Below are positions 51,787 through 63,653 of a stretch of DNA of 64,000 nt, one piece after another; position 1 is the first letter of the stretch; the number at the start of each line of letters is the position of its first letter. The notes beneath the pieces are model-generated. The model did not search any database. It was given only the letters and a program-made list of their open reading frames with translations, and was not told where the DNA came from. The position numbers and the translations under genes were made by a program. The stretch is from Litoditis marina (taxonomy: Eukaryota > Nematoda > Chromadorea > Rhabditida > Rhabditidae), in NCBI GenBank assembly GCA_964036275.1, contig OZ038434.1:39517279-39581278 (forward strand). Reading direction: 5' to 3'.

Positions 51787-54079
51787 ATGCTTGATCTTGT
51801 TTCTAAATTATCCGGTTGTACGCATGGTCTGTGTGTTTGCCATCCAACGGGAGCCGCTTCTGATTTCTTCCTCCAGTTACATTATCTTTCGAGAGCGGTG
51901 TCTAGCAGACGGAAGGTGGTCTTCCTCAGCTCTCGTCTGACGGAGGCACAGTTGAGGTTAGCTATTTGTCGTCGATTTGTAAACTATTTCGGGCGTAGGA
52001 ATCCCATTCATTCTGCCGTAAATGCATTTTCCCAAGTGCAATCTATTCAGTATATAGTTCTCGCCATTCCCACTAAAAATTTGGTAGCGTGCAAATGCAT
52101 TTTCAGTTTGTTTTTCGCCATTTCGAAGTTTTTTCAAAAAAGTAATTCTTTGTTAGCTGTTTTTCAGCTTTATTATAACGTAAACAAGTGAAAACCCTAT
52201 GTTTCATCTGAATAAGAGTCATTCGAAAATCTCGGCGTGATGCCATTGTCTCAGTGCGAATGAAAGGAACTATACCTGGCGAAAAACTTTTATTATATTG
52301 AGCTAGTTTTCAGAATAGCCTGCAGCAAGTTGGCTGTGCGCTGGGATCCATCTCTGATCAAAGTTTTCGATTTGAACGCATGCTTGGGAGATGCAATGAG
52401 TCCAGATGTTGAATCCACCATCAGTGCGCTTAGTGAGGTGACTATTATTTGTTATGATCCATAGAGAAACAATAAAACTAATTTCCACTTCAATAATTTG
52501 GTCTACCCAGGAAAGCAGTTTTCAGTCATATGGTTAAAAGTGTCATTCACTCCATTTCAAACCTTATCACAGTGTCTTGGATAAAAAAAATGGTTGGACT
52601 AATCGACAAGATTTAGTACGCATTTTACGCTGCCTTTGCAGGTAATCAAGGAGTTCGTCCCTTCGGTCATTATTTTCGACGACATATCTTTCTTAGAAAG
52701 ATGCGCCTTTCCGGCTGCACGAGTGGTTAGTACATTTTTCTTCTTCGTGTTCCAGGTATGACATAACATGGTTTAACCCAAAAAGAGGTTAACCATGAAA
52801 CCTGGTTACTGGTTGCTTGATAGGGTTAACGAACTAGCCGGTTTCTTTTAGAATTGGCCTGATAAAATTGCTGCTTGAAATCGGAATCACCCTGATTCAG
52901 GGCGATGTGGTGTTGCTCTCAGAGATTAACCATATAATTGTGAATTCATATCATATCCTCGAATTATACAGGTGTTCTGGATTGTCAGCTTGTTGGATCA
53001 GATTGGCGCCGAAGGTCTCGTATACGTATCGTCTGCCCTGAAACTGCGAGTACGTTTTTTTATGGCGGTGGTTTCTAGAAACCAAACTTTTTTTTTACCA
53101 GTGCACAAGGCAATCAATAACTGTGAGACCAGGAGAACAGATCTGAGATAACAGTAACGACTAGTAAGAAGAACCTTGCAGATCTATCCATCTACAGCAA
53201 GCAGCTACGGACGGGACTGTAATTAGTCAATAGATATCGATAGTTTCCTCCAGACAACACGATGATGTTGAGTGTTGACCGAAGTTACAAATACATGGTA
53301 TACTGTTAGTAATACGGTCCGGGCCTCGTATAAGTCTCGGAACTCTCTCCCTTATCGCGTATCAGTCGCGGCACTTGATATTTCTAACGTATTTGTATCT
53401 AATGTAACGTACGCTCCAAGATTTCACCTACTTTGGTAGCTATCGCCCTTCTTCGCACCATTACGAAACGCCAGTACGCAATGTTCATATTTTTTCATAG
53501 TATTTAAGCACTTCGCTTCGTCACGAGGCGGTGTTCATCATACGTGGCACTGGTGCAATACTCGACTATCAAGTCTCAATTGTCATTACTATATTCAGGT
53601 GTTCGATATGCTGGTTTCTCGAGCGGATTTCTCCGTTGAAATTGAGAACGTGGGAAGTGGATATGGGAAGGACGTCACCGGCAAGGTACGCGTTTGAGTT
53701 TTTCTCTTTCCTATTTTGAGGTTCTTCAGTTCGTTCTTACATTTTCCACTGTTTCAGTTGGATTTCAGAGTAGAGTGGAATATTTATTGAATCATAGATT
53801 CAAAAGAAATGTATGAATACTAAAAATGACAGCGAAATAGCCCAGAAAATACCCTCTGCAGAGTACGGAATGCCAAATTGTGGTAGGATTTTCTAAGACA
53901 ACGCCAATAAGTTATTGATACAAACCAATATATATATATTTTTTATTATTTCATATTTCCAGATGACATTTTCTCTTCGAAGTGGCAGTCTGGTTCCCGA
54001 AGTGAATGAAATTCTCTATCTGACTGGTGACAGATCGGTGAAATGTTTCTACCCGGGTGGTGTTTCTATATTAGTGTAA
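51787..54079 (+). CDS. ELP6: Elongator complex protein 6 (ELP6)
   Basis: Six exons in phase, 51787-51956, 52314-52437, 52642-52725, 52972-53049, 53599-53685 and 53963-54079, give 219 residues (human 266). The RecA-like fold of ELP6 is recognised by CHPTGAASDFFLQLHYL at the first strand, IIFDDISFLERCAFPAARVV (human LLVDDLSVLLSLGMGAVAVL), the segment VGSGYGKDVTGKMTF (human ATGFCRDVHGQL) and the C-terminal DRSVKCFYPGGVSILV (human DKSVSFFAKGMSPAVL). ELP6 forms a hexameric ring with ELP4 and ELP5 that helps the Elongator complex modify wobble uridines in tRNA. The start ATG at 51787 is the first in frame after a TGA at 51763-51765. Upstream acceptors (ctctcag at 51699, cttttag at 51741) lie about 90-130 bp behind the rpl-16 stop, as for SL2 trans-splicing. 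AATAAA at 54180-54185. Confidence 0.85.
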
Positions 54080-55345
54080 ACAGTTGTTGTTAACCATTGT
54101 AAGGGGGTTTTCCCAGTTTTGTTCTTGTTTTTTTGTTGCTTTTGTTGTAATGTTCGAACATTCGTATTGTTCCATTGTAAATAAATTTATTTATATTCAA
54201 TCACTGAAGCAGCACTTTGTTGGAGGTTACTCTGCCTAAATGTACATGCATAATTAGCGAGTTGGCGTTTACGTTCGTCCATATTTTACCTACACAGTGC
54301 TTAGTTCTCTGGGCGGAATCTTATAACGAAAATGGACTTCCCACTCCACTGAAATCTCGGGACCCCCCTTCGCTTTTGGCAGTTCACGGTTGATTTCGAA
54401 TGAAATCTGTCTCGCGACTCGTATCTTTTCTGAAGAATAGTGTGTGGCCCCCTATCCCACGGCAGGCTTTTTGGTGTATGGTTCGATTACGCCAATACGG
54501 TATAAAGGAAGAAAGCAGACTCACTTTTAATTGTTACTTTCGTTACCAGGAACCGATTCGGGGGTTCCGCCAGCCGGCTGTATGTCTGTTCAATTGTGAG
54601 TTTGTACTTTCGTCTTTTCATGTTATATAGTTTAATTTTTGGTAACTATATATAAATAAGTTTCAGACTCCATTTAAATGGAGTCGACTAAAACCTATTT
54701 TTTATGGTCGCTACAGTTCAACAAGTCAAATTACAGGTACTGCCCCCAAACTGTTTTTAATGGACCAGATACTCACTGTGAATCGTTTTCTGATCTCTAA
54801 AGTAGTAATTCAAGCAGTAGTAGTTTTAGAAACGGTTAGGTTACGGTAGCTGTCGGCTTTAGAAATCGAATAGTGATCTAGTCAAGTCTACTTGCTTTTC
54901 TTTTGCTCAATAAGCTTTTTAGTGGTTTATTATATCACTATATTGCACATAATCGTAGTTTCACGTATGCGTCACACTAGGGAAGAAGTTTTGCAAGGCA
55001 GGGCGGTCGCCTGTGTGTGTATTTGATATAGTGTGGTGGTGGAGTGTTGTTTCGGACCGCGCCGCGTGCCATGCCGCGTGCGGTCGCCCTTCCGTGCATA
55101 ATGTGTACGCGGGCTAGTGCCCGGCCCCTCCCAGCCTGCATCGCGCGCGCATTGATTGTTGTTTGCACCCGTTCCTACTACCCCGGTCTTTCACTCTCCC
55201 CACTCATCGGTACACTAGACAGTTCCCCCCTTTTACTTACCCCATCTGGCACACTAGAGAAAGGCACGTTTTAGGGTTTGTTCTTTCCAAAGTAAGCCAA
55301 TACGGCGGTGTTGCTCTCTCATCGGTACACTACTCCCTTTTACTT

Positions 55346-55346
<1 letters not shown>

Positions 55347-55379
<33 letters not shown>
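55347..55379. repeat. Poly-C homopolymer, 33 bases
   Basis: An uninterrupted run of 33 C at the end of the second copy of a direct repeat ('ccttttacttacccc'). The length may be inexact in assembly. Confidence 0.9.
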
Positions 55380-55380
<1 letters not shown>

Positions 55381-56578
55381 CTAGCAAACGGTCGAAAGGC
55401 ACGTTCTATGATCGTAGTTGAGTAAAGTTGTCTGAATAACTAATGCAGATCGGAAACGGGCCACTTTTTCACCGAAAGTAATAAATGTTGTATATTTCTG
55501 TATGTTGCTCTATCTCGCTGTTTTTTGTAGTTTGAGCCCATTTCTTCCTCGTTAACACTCGCAAATTATGGCGTGCATCAAAATAAAACTACAACTAGGA
55601 TTTGGTCACTCCCTGTACCCTTGGCAGAAGCACTATTGTGTAACACTAAAAGATAATTTTGGTTAGATTACCGTCATCAGCGCTTTGTGGTACATTTGAG
55701 TTTCAATTCTGGCTTAGAAGCTCTTAAAATTCAGAAATGCACGCCGCATATATCAGATTTTAGGTTAGAATTGGGTTTGTTGCACAAAAATGCACTTATT
55801 GTCCCTGTAAGTTATACATTTGAGGTTCTTTTCAAGAGTTGCTTTTGAGTTTGTAAGGAGATAATATTGAGTTGCGTGAGAAGTTAGTGTGGATCGCAGT
55901 GTGAGATTTTGTAGTCTGATCAGAGAAAGACATGATGATGGAGATCCTTGGAACCAAGTTAGGAAGTTTGCGAAGGATAGTTTTTCTTAGTTTGGCTCTG
56001 TTTTCATGCCTAAATAAGTTATCGAAAAAGAGGCAGCTCAAAACCTCACAAAGATAAACTTCCGAAAGTGTCCATTAGAAGAGACAGTAGATTCTGGCTA
56101 CAATAGTCTACAATTTACAGCATCTTTTGTTCATAGCTATGGAGTCTGTAACGAAGCAGACTACGGTAGATAATAGCTGTTATTCACAGTTATAGAAAGA
56201 TAATTTTCAACGTATACATTAAGTTCGGATGTTCATATAATCCACGATAAAAGTCCGACGCATTTCAACTCCATCTTGCTTCTCCTTTTTACTAGGTGTA
56301 TTTTCACAATCTTACTTATCCCAAACATGAATTACGTTATCTCGCGCTCAGGGGCACCTACAGTATGAATTTAGCACGCTTCTCCAACATACTTTGAACA
56401 ATATTTCACAACTACTTCGTAACCGGTTCTCTACCGTCATTACTAGATGGGATAAAGTTTGATAATGGAAAACTGTTTACCTGCTACTGTATAAGTGATT
56501 TGTCTTTTCTTCCGATTTTTTCGAAATGCACGTATGCCTTGATGTGTAGTTTGATCTCGTTACTTTTCGGTCTAAGGA

Positions 56579-56776
56579 GTGGATGACGATTAAGCTTAAA
56601 CACATTGATAGAATGTCTCTTATTGAAAAATGTATGAGTTGTTTTTCTTCAAAATTTCACAGAGATAGTTTATTCTTATCAACTCTCCATTATGGCAGTT
56701 TGAACCTTCTGTTGATGTTTAAATTTCAGTTATAGGTTGTTGCTTAATGCATTTGAGCTTAATCGTCACCCACTCG
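56579..56776 (+). mobile_element. MITE family A, copy 3, nested in a family D element
   Basis: The ends are 'gagtggatgacgattaagc' and 'gcttaatcgtcacccactc'. Both flanks are 'gtctaag', a perfect 7 bp duplication. Left of it is the first half of a family D element ('gtgtagtttgatctcgttac'), right of it the second half ('atcgagatcaaactacaaca'). Confidence 0.9.
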
Positions 56777-57056
56777 TCTAAGTTGGCAAGTTATTGCATT
56801 ATCGAGATCAAACTACAACACAAATTTGATCACTCCCCATAGCTGGCCAAAGAATTCTTTATGCTCTTCACACTGGCCTCTAGTTATTTCGAAATCTATT
56901 TTTGTGAATCATCTTTAGAGGTTCAATAGCTACTTTCAATCCATCGAGATATCATAATATCATCTATATTTATTCCAAGTAAAATAGCCCCTTGAAATGC
57001 TAATGAATCTGAAGCTATCCTATTTTGTTCTATTATATATCACACTTATTTCAGAT

Positions 57057-60000
57057 ATGGACATCGAGAAAGTGAAGTCAGAGGTGCCTTCCCTCAGTCC
57101 GTCCGCCCTACTAGCTTCGCTCAGCTCAAATGGCGATCAGGAGGAAATTATCATCGATAGACGTTAGTTTAACGATTTTTCTCCACGAGTTCTATTATTG
57201 CAATAAAGTTAACCAATCGGATAAGGGGAATTTGGAGAATCGAAAGCTTCACGAACTTCAAACCTATTATAGTTTGTTCCACTCATTTATAACCCTCTAC
57301 AGTAATATGCTCAAACTTCCAGAGCAAAGTTTGTTATGTTAGAGTTTTTGAATTCTCTCCAAATTTCGGTAGAATTTTCTGCACCTTTACTATTAACAAC
57401 TCTGGAAGTTTGGAATCAAAATAGTGAGACGTTAATTGAAAAAAATCCTTCTAAATGTTGGACGGATTACTGTAGAAAGACATCGCCTGGTGAAAGAGAG
57501 TATAAATGCGTTTTTCCTGCTCGAAGAGGAGTACACATCTCAAGCACTTTTTGATCTTTAACTTGTGTGATGTAAGATGTTTGGTTTGTTTTTGTCGAAC
57601 AAAATGTGTTTGAGCGACAGACATTAACGCGTCACGCTCCTAACTTTATTCAACTCGAAACGAAATCCCACCTTGTTTTGTATTTTGGTTACCAAGATAA
57701 AACATCTCATTTTGTTCGTATTCTTTGTATGACACGTGTGGTTTTAGCCGATCTGGACGACTCTTCTCTGTCCAGCTGTTTGGCGACAGTCGCTCGCGGG
57801 TCGGCTGGCAGCAAGCCAACTGGGGAGGTGGTGACACCCTGGAAGGGACAGATTGTGCCCATGAACGGTGCGTATCTTTTTTGCGAAGTTCGAAAGAATT
57901 CAGAAACGAGCTTTGTTTCGTAGTAACACCTTATGTCTTATGTGTGTCATGTCAAATCACTCGTACAATCGTTCAGAGTATCTTTATTGCGGATGTGGGG
58001 AAAATCAAATTGTTTTCCGTGAAACATGATGAATACTTTCAAATTTCGAAAAAAAAAACCTGGTTTCGGAGCTGTCTCTTGACGTCAAAAACCCAACAAA
58101 AAGGAACCAGGTTGCTGGCTCAAAAAACATGGTATCACATCCACTGTCTTATATTGGTCGGTGAAGCGGTATATTAATAAACGCTACACCACGGACAGTG
58201 GATGTGATAATGGGTTGCTTATAAATTCAATCAAACGCATCAGTCCTTTAAACCGAGATGAAAATGTAGGATAGTTTAAAGGACCGAAGCTTTGTGATTG
58301 GTCCACATAATCGGCCTTCTTTATGGAACCAAAATATCTCTACATAACCGAGAAATCTCACTCTAGACAATCATATTTCCAGATCATTCGGACAAGGAGG
58401 CGATTGTGTATACATGTCCGGACAGCGGATTTCTCTACCGGTTTATTTTGCATCGTCGGAATCATCAGAAGGCGGATAATTACGCGTGCGCACGATGCAA
58501 GTCGCGCAAGAAGTACGTGCGCATTCTGGTACGTTTCTTCATAGTTTTTTATACCATCTTATAACGTGTAACCATGTAACAATATTTATTTTGTTACAAC
58601 CTATGCGCAATATCCTTATCACTGGTACTTTCTCTCGGTTTGATTCCGTTCGATGGTGTATACTCAGTTCGACTCATCTGTGATCTACAGTACTCCGCTG
58701 AATAGTCAAAGTGTTGCGTGCGTATTCTGATACGAAGATTTATCGATTTATTCACATAATAATAATGATGATGAAAGCATGTAAATACAAATAAAATGAA
58801 GAAAAACATTCTAACGCGGAAAGATTACCCCATTGAATGTGCAAAGTGGTGCGTGCGCATACTTGTACTTTCTCTCGGAACTTCCGTTTCCTGGCGTACA
58901 TATACTCATATACACAGGGAAAAGTCGAAATTGAACAGATAGGGAATAGAGTAATTAAATAGTTTAGTTTTTTTTTGCCTTGATTCGGAGTTTATTCACG
59001 TAATGCTACAGTTCTCATTTACCCTATCAGACCATTCCCAGCCAATTGGTAGGACACCTATGTAGCTACCTTGCCGAGAGTGTGCAGGTCAGAGAGACGC
59101 AGACTGTCGGCGGCCCCGTTAATTCTGGACTGAATGTTCTTTTTTTTCAGATCGCCGGTGTCTATTTCCTCGAAGATCCGACGAAGTTGGAGCACATTTG
59201 CCACATGAATCAGGAGGAGTTAGTGCTTCTTATATACAAAGTTACCTGAACGGCTAGAAAAATTTGAGAAAACGGGCTTGATTGTGGAGAAAATCTGGAT
59301 AAGTGGCCAATTTGATTCAAAATTGTAAATTTTACAAATCTGTAATGAAAATGTGCCTTCTTGTAGAATTGTCGGTCTTACGTCGATTCCCCCCCTTATT
59401 TCACCCCCTGTTGGTCGTCTCTCTTAATTAGCACCGGAGGTGTTCGATGGTCGTCTCTCTTAATTGGTACCAGGGGTGACAGTCATGATAATGGAAAGCC
59501 AGCTAGTGTATATTTGGCAAGTCACAAAGCGTAAAAGATTACTTAGAAATCTTCCTCTAGGACGAGTGATACATTTTTGAACTACTCTAAAGTTAATTAT
59601 GACAATCACACAGTTGAAAAGCTGCAAAAATATAGTACAAACATTATAAAATGGTTCTTGAATCATTGTAAGATGCCGTTTGAGTAAATATTTATCATTC
59701 AGCACTTTATCATCGTGCGTGTACAAAATACGAAATACCGAACTTTAGATTTCAATCAAGATTAGAATATTTGGGCGCGAAACTGTCATTATTCATACTT
59801 TAACTACGGTAGCTCGGTAAATTAGAACTCTTCATTTTTGAGAAGTATTTGCTGATTTCATAACTTTTCAAATGGAGTTTGTCGGAAGGCCAATTCCATC
59901 AGGAGCCCAGTATTTTGTTAACCCTAACAGGAAACCTCACCTGGGTTATCTGGTTTTTTGTAACCCTCTTCTACGATGTATTTGTGGGAAAATTTGCTGT

Positions 60001-62358
60001 TAAAAAGTGGTTAACAAAAGGGTTGATCGAATATCCTGGTTAATGTTTAAATGATAGTGTTGACAAAATACCGGGTCAAATAAAGAATTCGCCTCACGAC
60101 AATGATTGAATAACAAACGTTGCGCTCGATTTTTGTGGTAAATCTTCTGAACTATAGCACACTATCCTTCACGGATAAACAAAACCAAGACGCTTATTTT
60201 TATCATCACTGAAAATTTGTTTGCTGATCATCATGAAAGAGCAAAGTTTAGAAGATATTTTAGTGAACAGAAAGCTATGTTGTTCGAACAAGTATACTGG
60301 TTGGGGTTGCAACTGTAGTTCATCTTTCTTGGACTACACTTGCTTACTCGCTCCAACAATCGACGAGCTTTATGGAAAATCAACATTCTAGGGTGGGATC
60401 CCTCTAAAAATTTGGGAAACCAACGGAAGATGCACAATTTTGGAATGTTCCTGAATACGTGCTATCGTAGTAAAAACTTTGAATTACGATAGTTTCGCGC
60501 CCGTTATATGATCTTCTGAAGTGGGGTGTCGTACGGAGTTGGCTACGAATTCACACCTCAGGTATACGTGCTTTGAACAAGATAAAATCAATTAGTAGCG
60601 TTGATACAGACTCTACATAACACTTCATCACAACTTTCTCGCTCCGTCTTATTTCATTTTTTCAAACGGAAACTATGAGCACGAGTTAGTACTGTAAGTC
60701 GCGTAGAATAGAAACGAATTATATGAAAGCTTGTTTAGCATTTTTGACAAGCGTGTCAGAAATCTTCTATTTCTTGAATGTGAATATTTACTGTTAAGTT
60801 GCAAACGTTCGGCTCTATTCATAAACTTGATGAAGTTCCTTTGAAGTGTGGTGGTAGGATTAGTTATAAACTGAATGGTCAGTTTTATTCGGGACACTGC
60901 ATTCGATTCAGTCTTGGGGTAGAGTCAAAACGTACCACTTTCTATACTCTTTTTTCCTCATTCTCTTAGTTTATATCACTTTACATGAGCTTACCCTTAT
61001 TTACACAACACAAGGAAAAACTATAGCATCTACAAAACATGTGATAGTTTTCCTGAGTCCCTATGCTTTGAAATGATGTATTCACCACAAGTTTTCGTTC
61101 ACTTTGAAAACTACAGTGTAACTAGTAAGCTAACTTTTATTTTCAAATTCCGCTCCCTGTTAGATAGTATGCCAATTAGGGATGCGCAGAACATAATCAA
61201 ACGCTTGCCGCCATTCAAAGACATACCGCTTACCTACCCCGGGTGCCATTCTACTGGTTGTCTCGCTAATTGAATTGACCTCTTTTAGTCGAGGGGGGGA
61301 ATCAACATGAAACCAGAATTGTCACACCTTACTCGTATGTGGCTTTTCGTTTATGCACTTGAACTGATTAATAATATCACTAAAGTTATACCTATTTACC
61401 TGTCTTTTTACGTTACATAGTCGTAACAAAGAACCTAAATAGTGAAGATATCACTAGTTTGATATATGGAGCTAACGTCTGGTCAAACTTTCATCCGTGT
61501 TTCTGATTCAGACTTCGCGATGCGCGCGAGAGAAGTCAAGATGTGAAGTCAAGGGAGATGCTGAAGGAACGGCAAAAACTAGGTTGGTTTTCTGTTGTCT
61601 TTCGTTTTCTCCACAATTCTCTGAGTGTTACGATCGTTCGAGATTTTGATTCAGGAAGGACGAAGCGAATCATATTTTGGGGACTTGCCTTGCCAAGCTG
61701 CTTGGTACCCTGCAAATGAACAGGAGATTCTTAGTTTAATAATCTTTTACGGCAACTATTTCAGCCGTGTATTACTTTATTGAAAGAAACACATAATCAC
61801 ACAAATCACATATCAACCGTAGATGGACTGTCCGTAGAGGGGGTGGAGATAGGCATAGGTGAGCTTTGTTACCAGCTCATGCGGTCCGCCAGACAGATAC
61901 CGCGGCGAGCGGGGATCGAACCCGGGTCTGTGGAGCGACAGCCGAACGCTAACCACTTGACCACTCGAGACCCTAGTTTGAATGTTTCTGTTTTTTTCCA
62001 TAAGGAATTAATTAAGTGGTTTGACGAACCCGAAAACAAAACCGAAAAATGGATTCGTGAACCCTAATTTTCGTTCTTTCTTTTTTGCTAACCATTCTTT
62101 TTTACATGTAAGATATATATAGTTTGATATTTCATGATTATATTTCAGCCAAACGTTCGCTGGCGTTCCTCTCGCGCAACTCGGCGTTTCCCGCCCAAAA
62201 CGGAATGGGGGGAAACCCGCTGGACCAGCTGGATCTGTCGAATATTCAACACGAGACGCCGCTGTTTCCGGTGGCCACCATCGCCAGACTGTTCGGGGAC
62301 GAGGGGGACGTGGGGGGCAATAGTAGCATGCAGCAGCACAACAATAGGTGAGGGACAT

Positions 62359-62404
<46 letters not shown>

Positions 62405-62965
62405 ATGTACAATTACAACCGAGAAAGATATCACATAGAGGTATCGGTAGAGGGATGGAGTCTGTAGATATAATTGGGGTCAAGGGAGGGGGGGGGGGGC
62501 AGTAGTAGCATGCAGCAGCACAACAACAGGTGGGTATCACTATCATCACTCCGACAACAGTAGGGAAGGTTCTATTACCACCCATAGGTGCGGGGGTGGA
62601 ACATCCATACATTTCTCAGCTGGAAAACTAGTTCCAAACGTTTCTTGAAAGTAGCAATAGTATACATAGGTCACAAAGCAGTCTTTTCCGAACTTGTTAA
62701 ACTGGTCATGTTCACCAGTCTCGCGATGAGAAGGGTTCAGAGGCGCTGGTGCTTTGATCAGGGTGTGATGTTTATAAGGGAGGACCAAATCATATTGATA
62801 GTTATTGATTGTATCGATTAATAGTTATTGATTATATCGATCGTGTTCCAGTGTGAGTCCGTACTCGACGGGAGACGAGGACGAGTGTGGGGATGTGAAG
62901 CCGTCTGCCTCCAGTTCCTTCCTCGACTCGCTAATCAATATCAACATGAATCAGAGGTACTTTTC

Positions 62966-62998
<33 letters not shown>

Positions 62999-63596
62999 TT
63001 CACCACACAAAGGTGCAACAACGGTACAAAAAATATTTTGGAGCTGTATTTTAGGAGAAAGCATCTTGATAAGCATCTTGGTTACACTTAAAATTCAGCT
63101 CCAAAAACCAAACAGCGCTCGAAATTGAGCTGCCGTCCATTCCTCGACTCGCTAATCACTATCAACAATCAGAGGTACAGGGAATGATCTAATCGGAGCT
63201 GTAGTTTGATCATTATGCAAGCCACAATTGTCAAACTACAAACACATTGAGATAGAGCAGAGCATAACCGTATAGACCGGAGCGCAAACCCTTTACTAGT
63301 GTTCATTTTTCTGACAAAGAGAGAAAGAGGTCGAATCAATTTAACGATGCCCGCTGAAAGGTCGTGTACTCGTATTACTATTTTCCAGCATATGCGAAAA
63401 AAGTGTAGATCAGTAGATCAAAGATACGCATAACTAATAATAATAATAATAATAATACTAACATTTTTTCCAGTCTATCTGGCCTGTCTGCTGCTGGCCA
63501 GGACGAAGCGAAGAGCAGCCCCGCCCCGCCACCAGCCAAGATGTACAAAGCGGAGAGGGAGATGGTACAAAAGTCGGATGCAGAACCATTGGTGGG

Positions 63597-63653
<57 letters not shown>

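Larger units (their letters stand above)
54080..57056. other. Intergenic region with poly-C tract and MITEs
   Basis: No gene recognised. Contains a GC-rich patch (about 55040-55160), a duplicated 'catcggtacacta' unit (55205 and 55319), a 33-base C homopolymer, a degenerate family B MITE (about 55425-55500), one family D element (55518-55605) and a nested MITE pair (56543-56835). Confidence 0.55.

Noticed and set aside
51746..51800. ATG at 51746 as ELP6 start
   Set aside because: It is in another frame from the conserved ELP6 exon; the first in-frame ATG is at 51787.
62008..62612. Frames of 134 and 155 residues on the minus strand
   Set aside because: They run through an ATA microsatellite (poly-Tyr, Leu or Ile) and are antisense to a phase-consistent exon.
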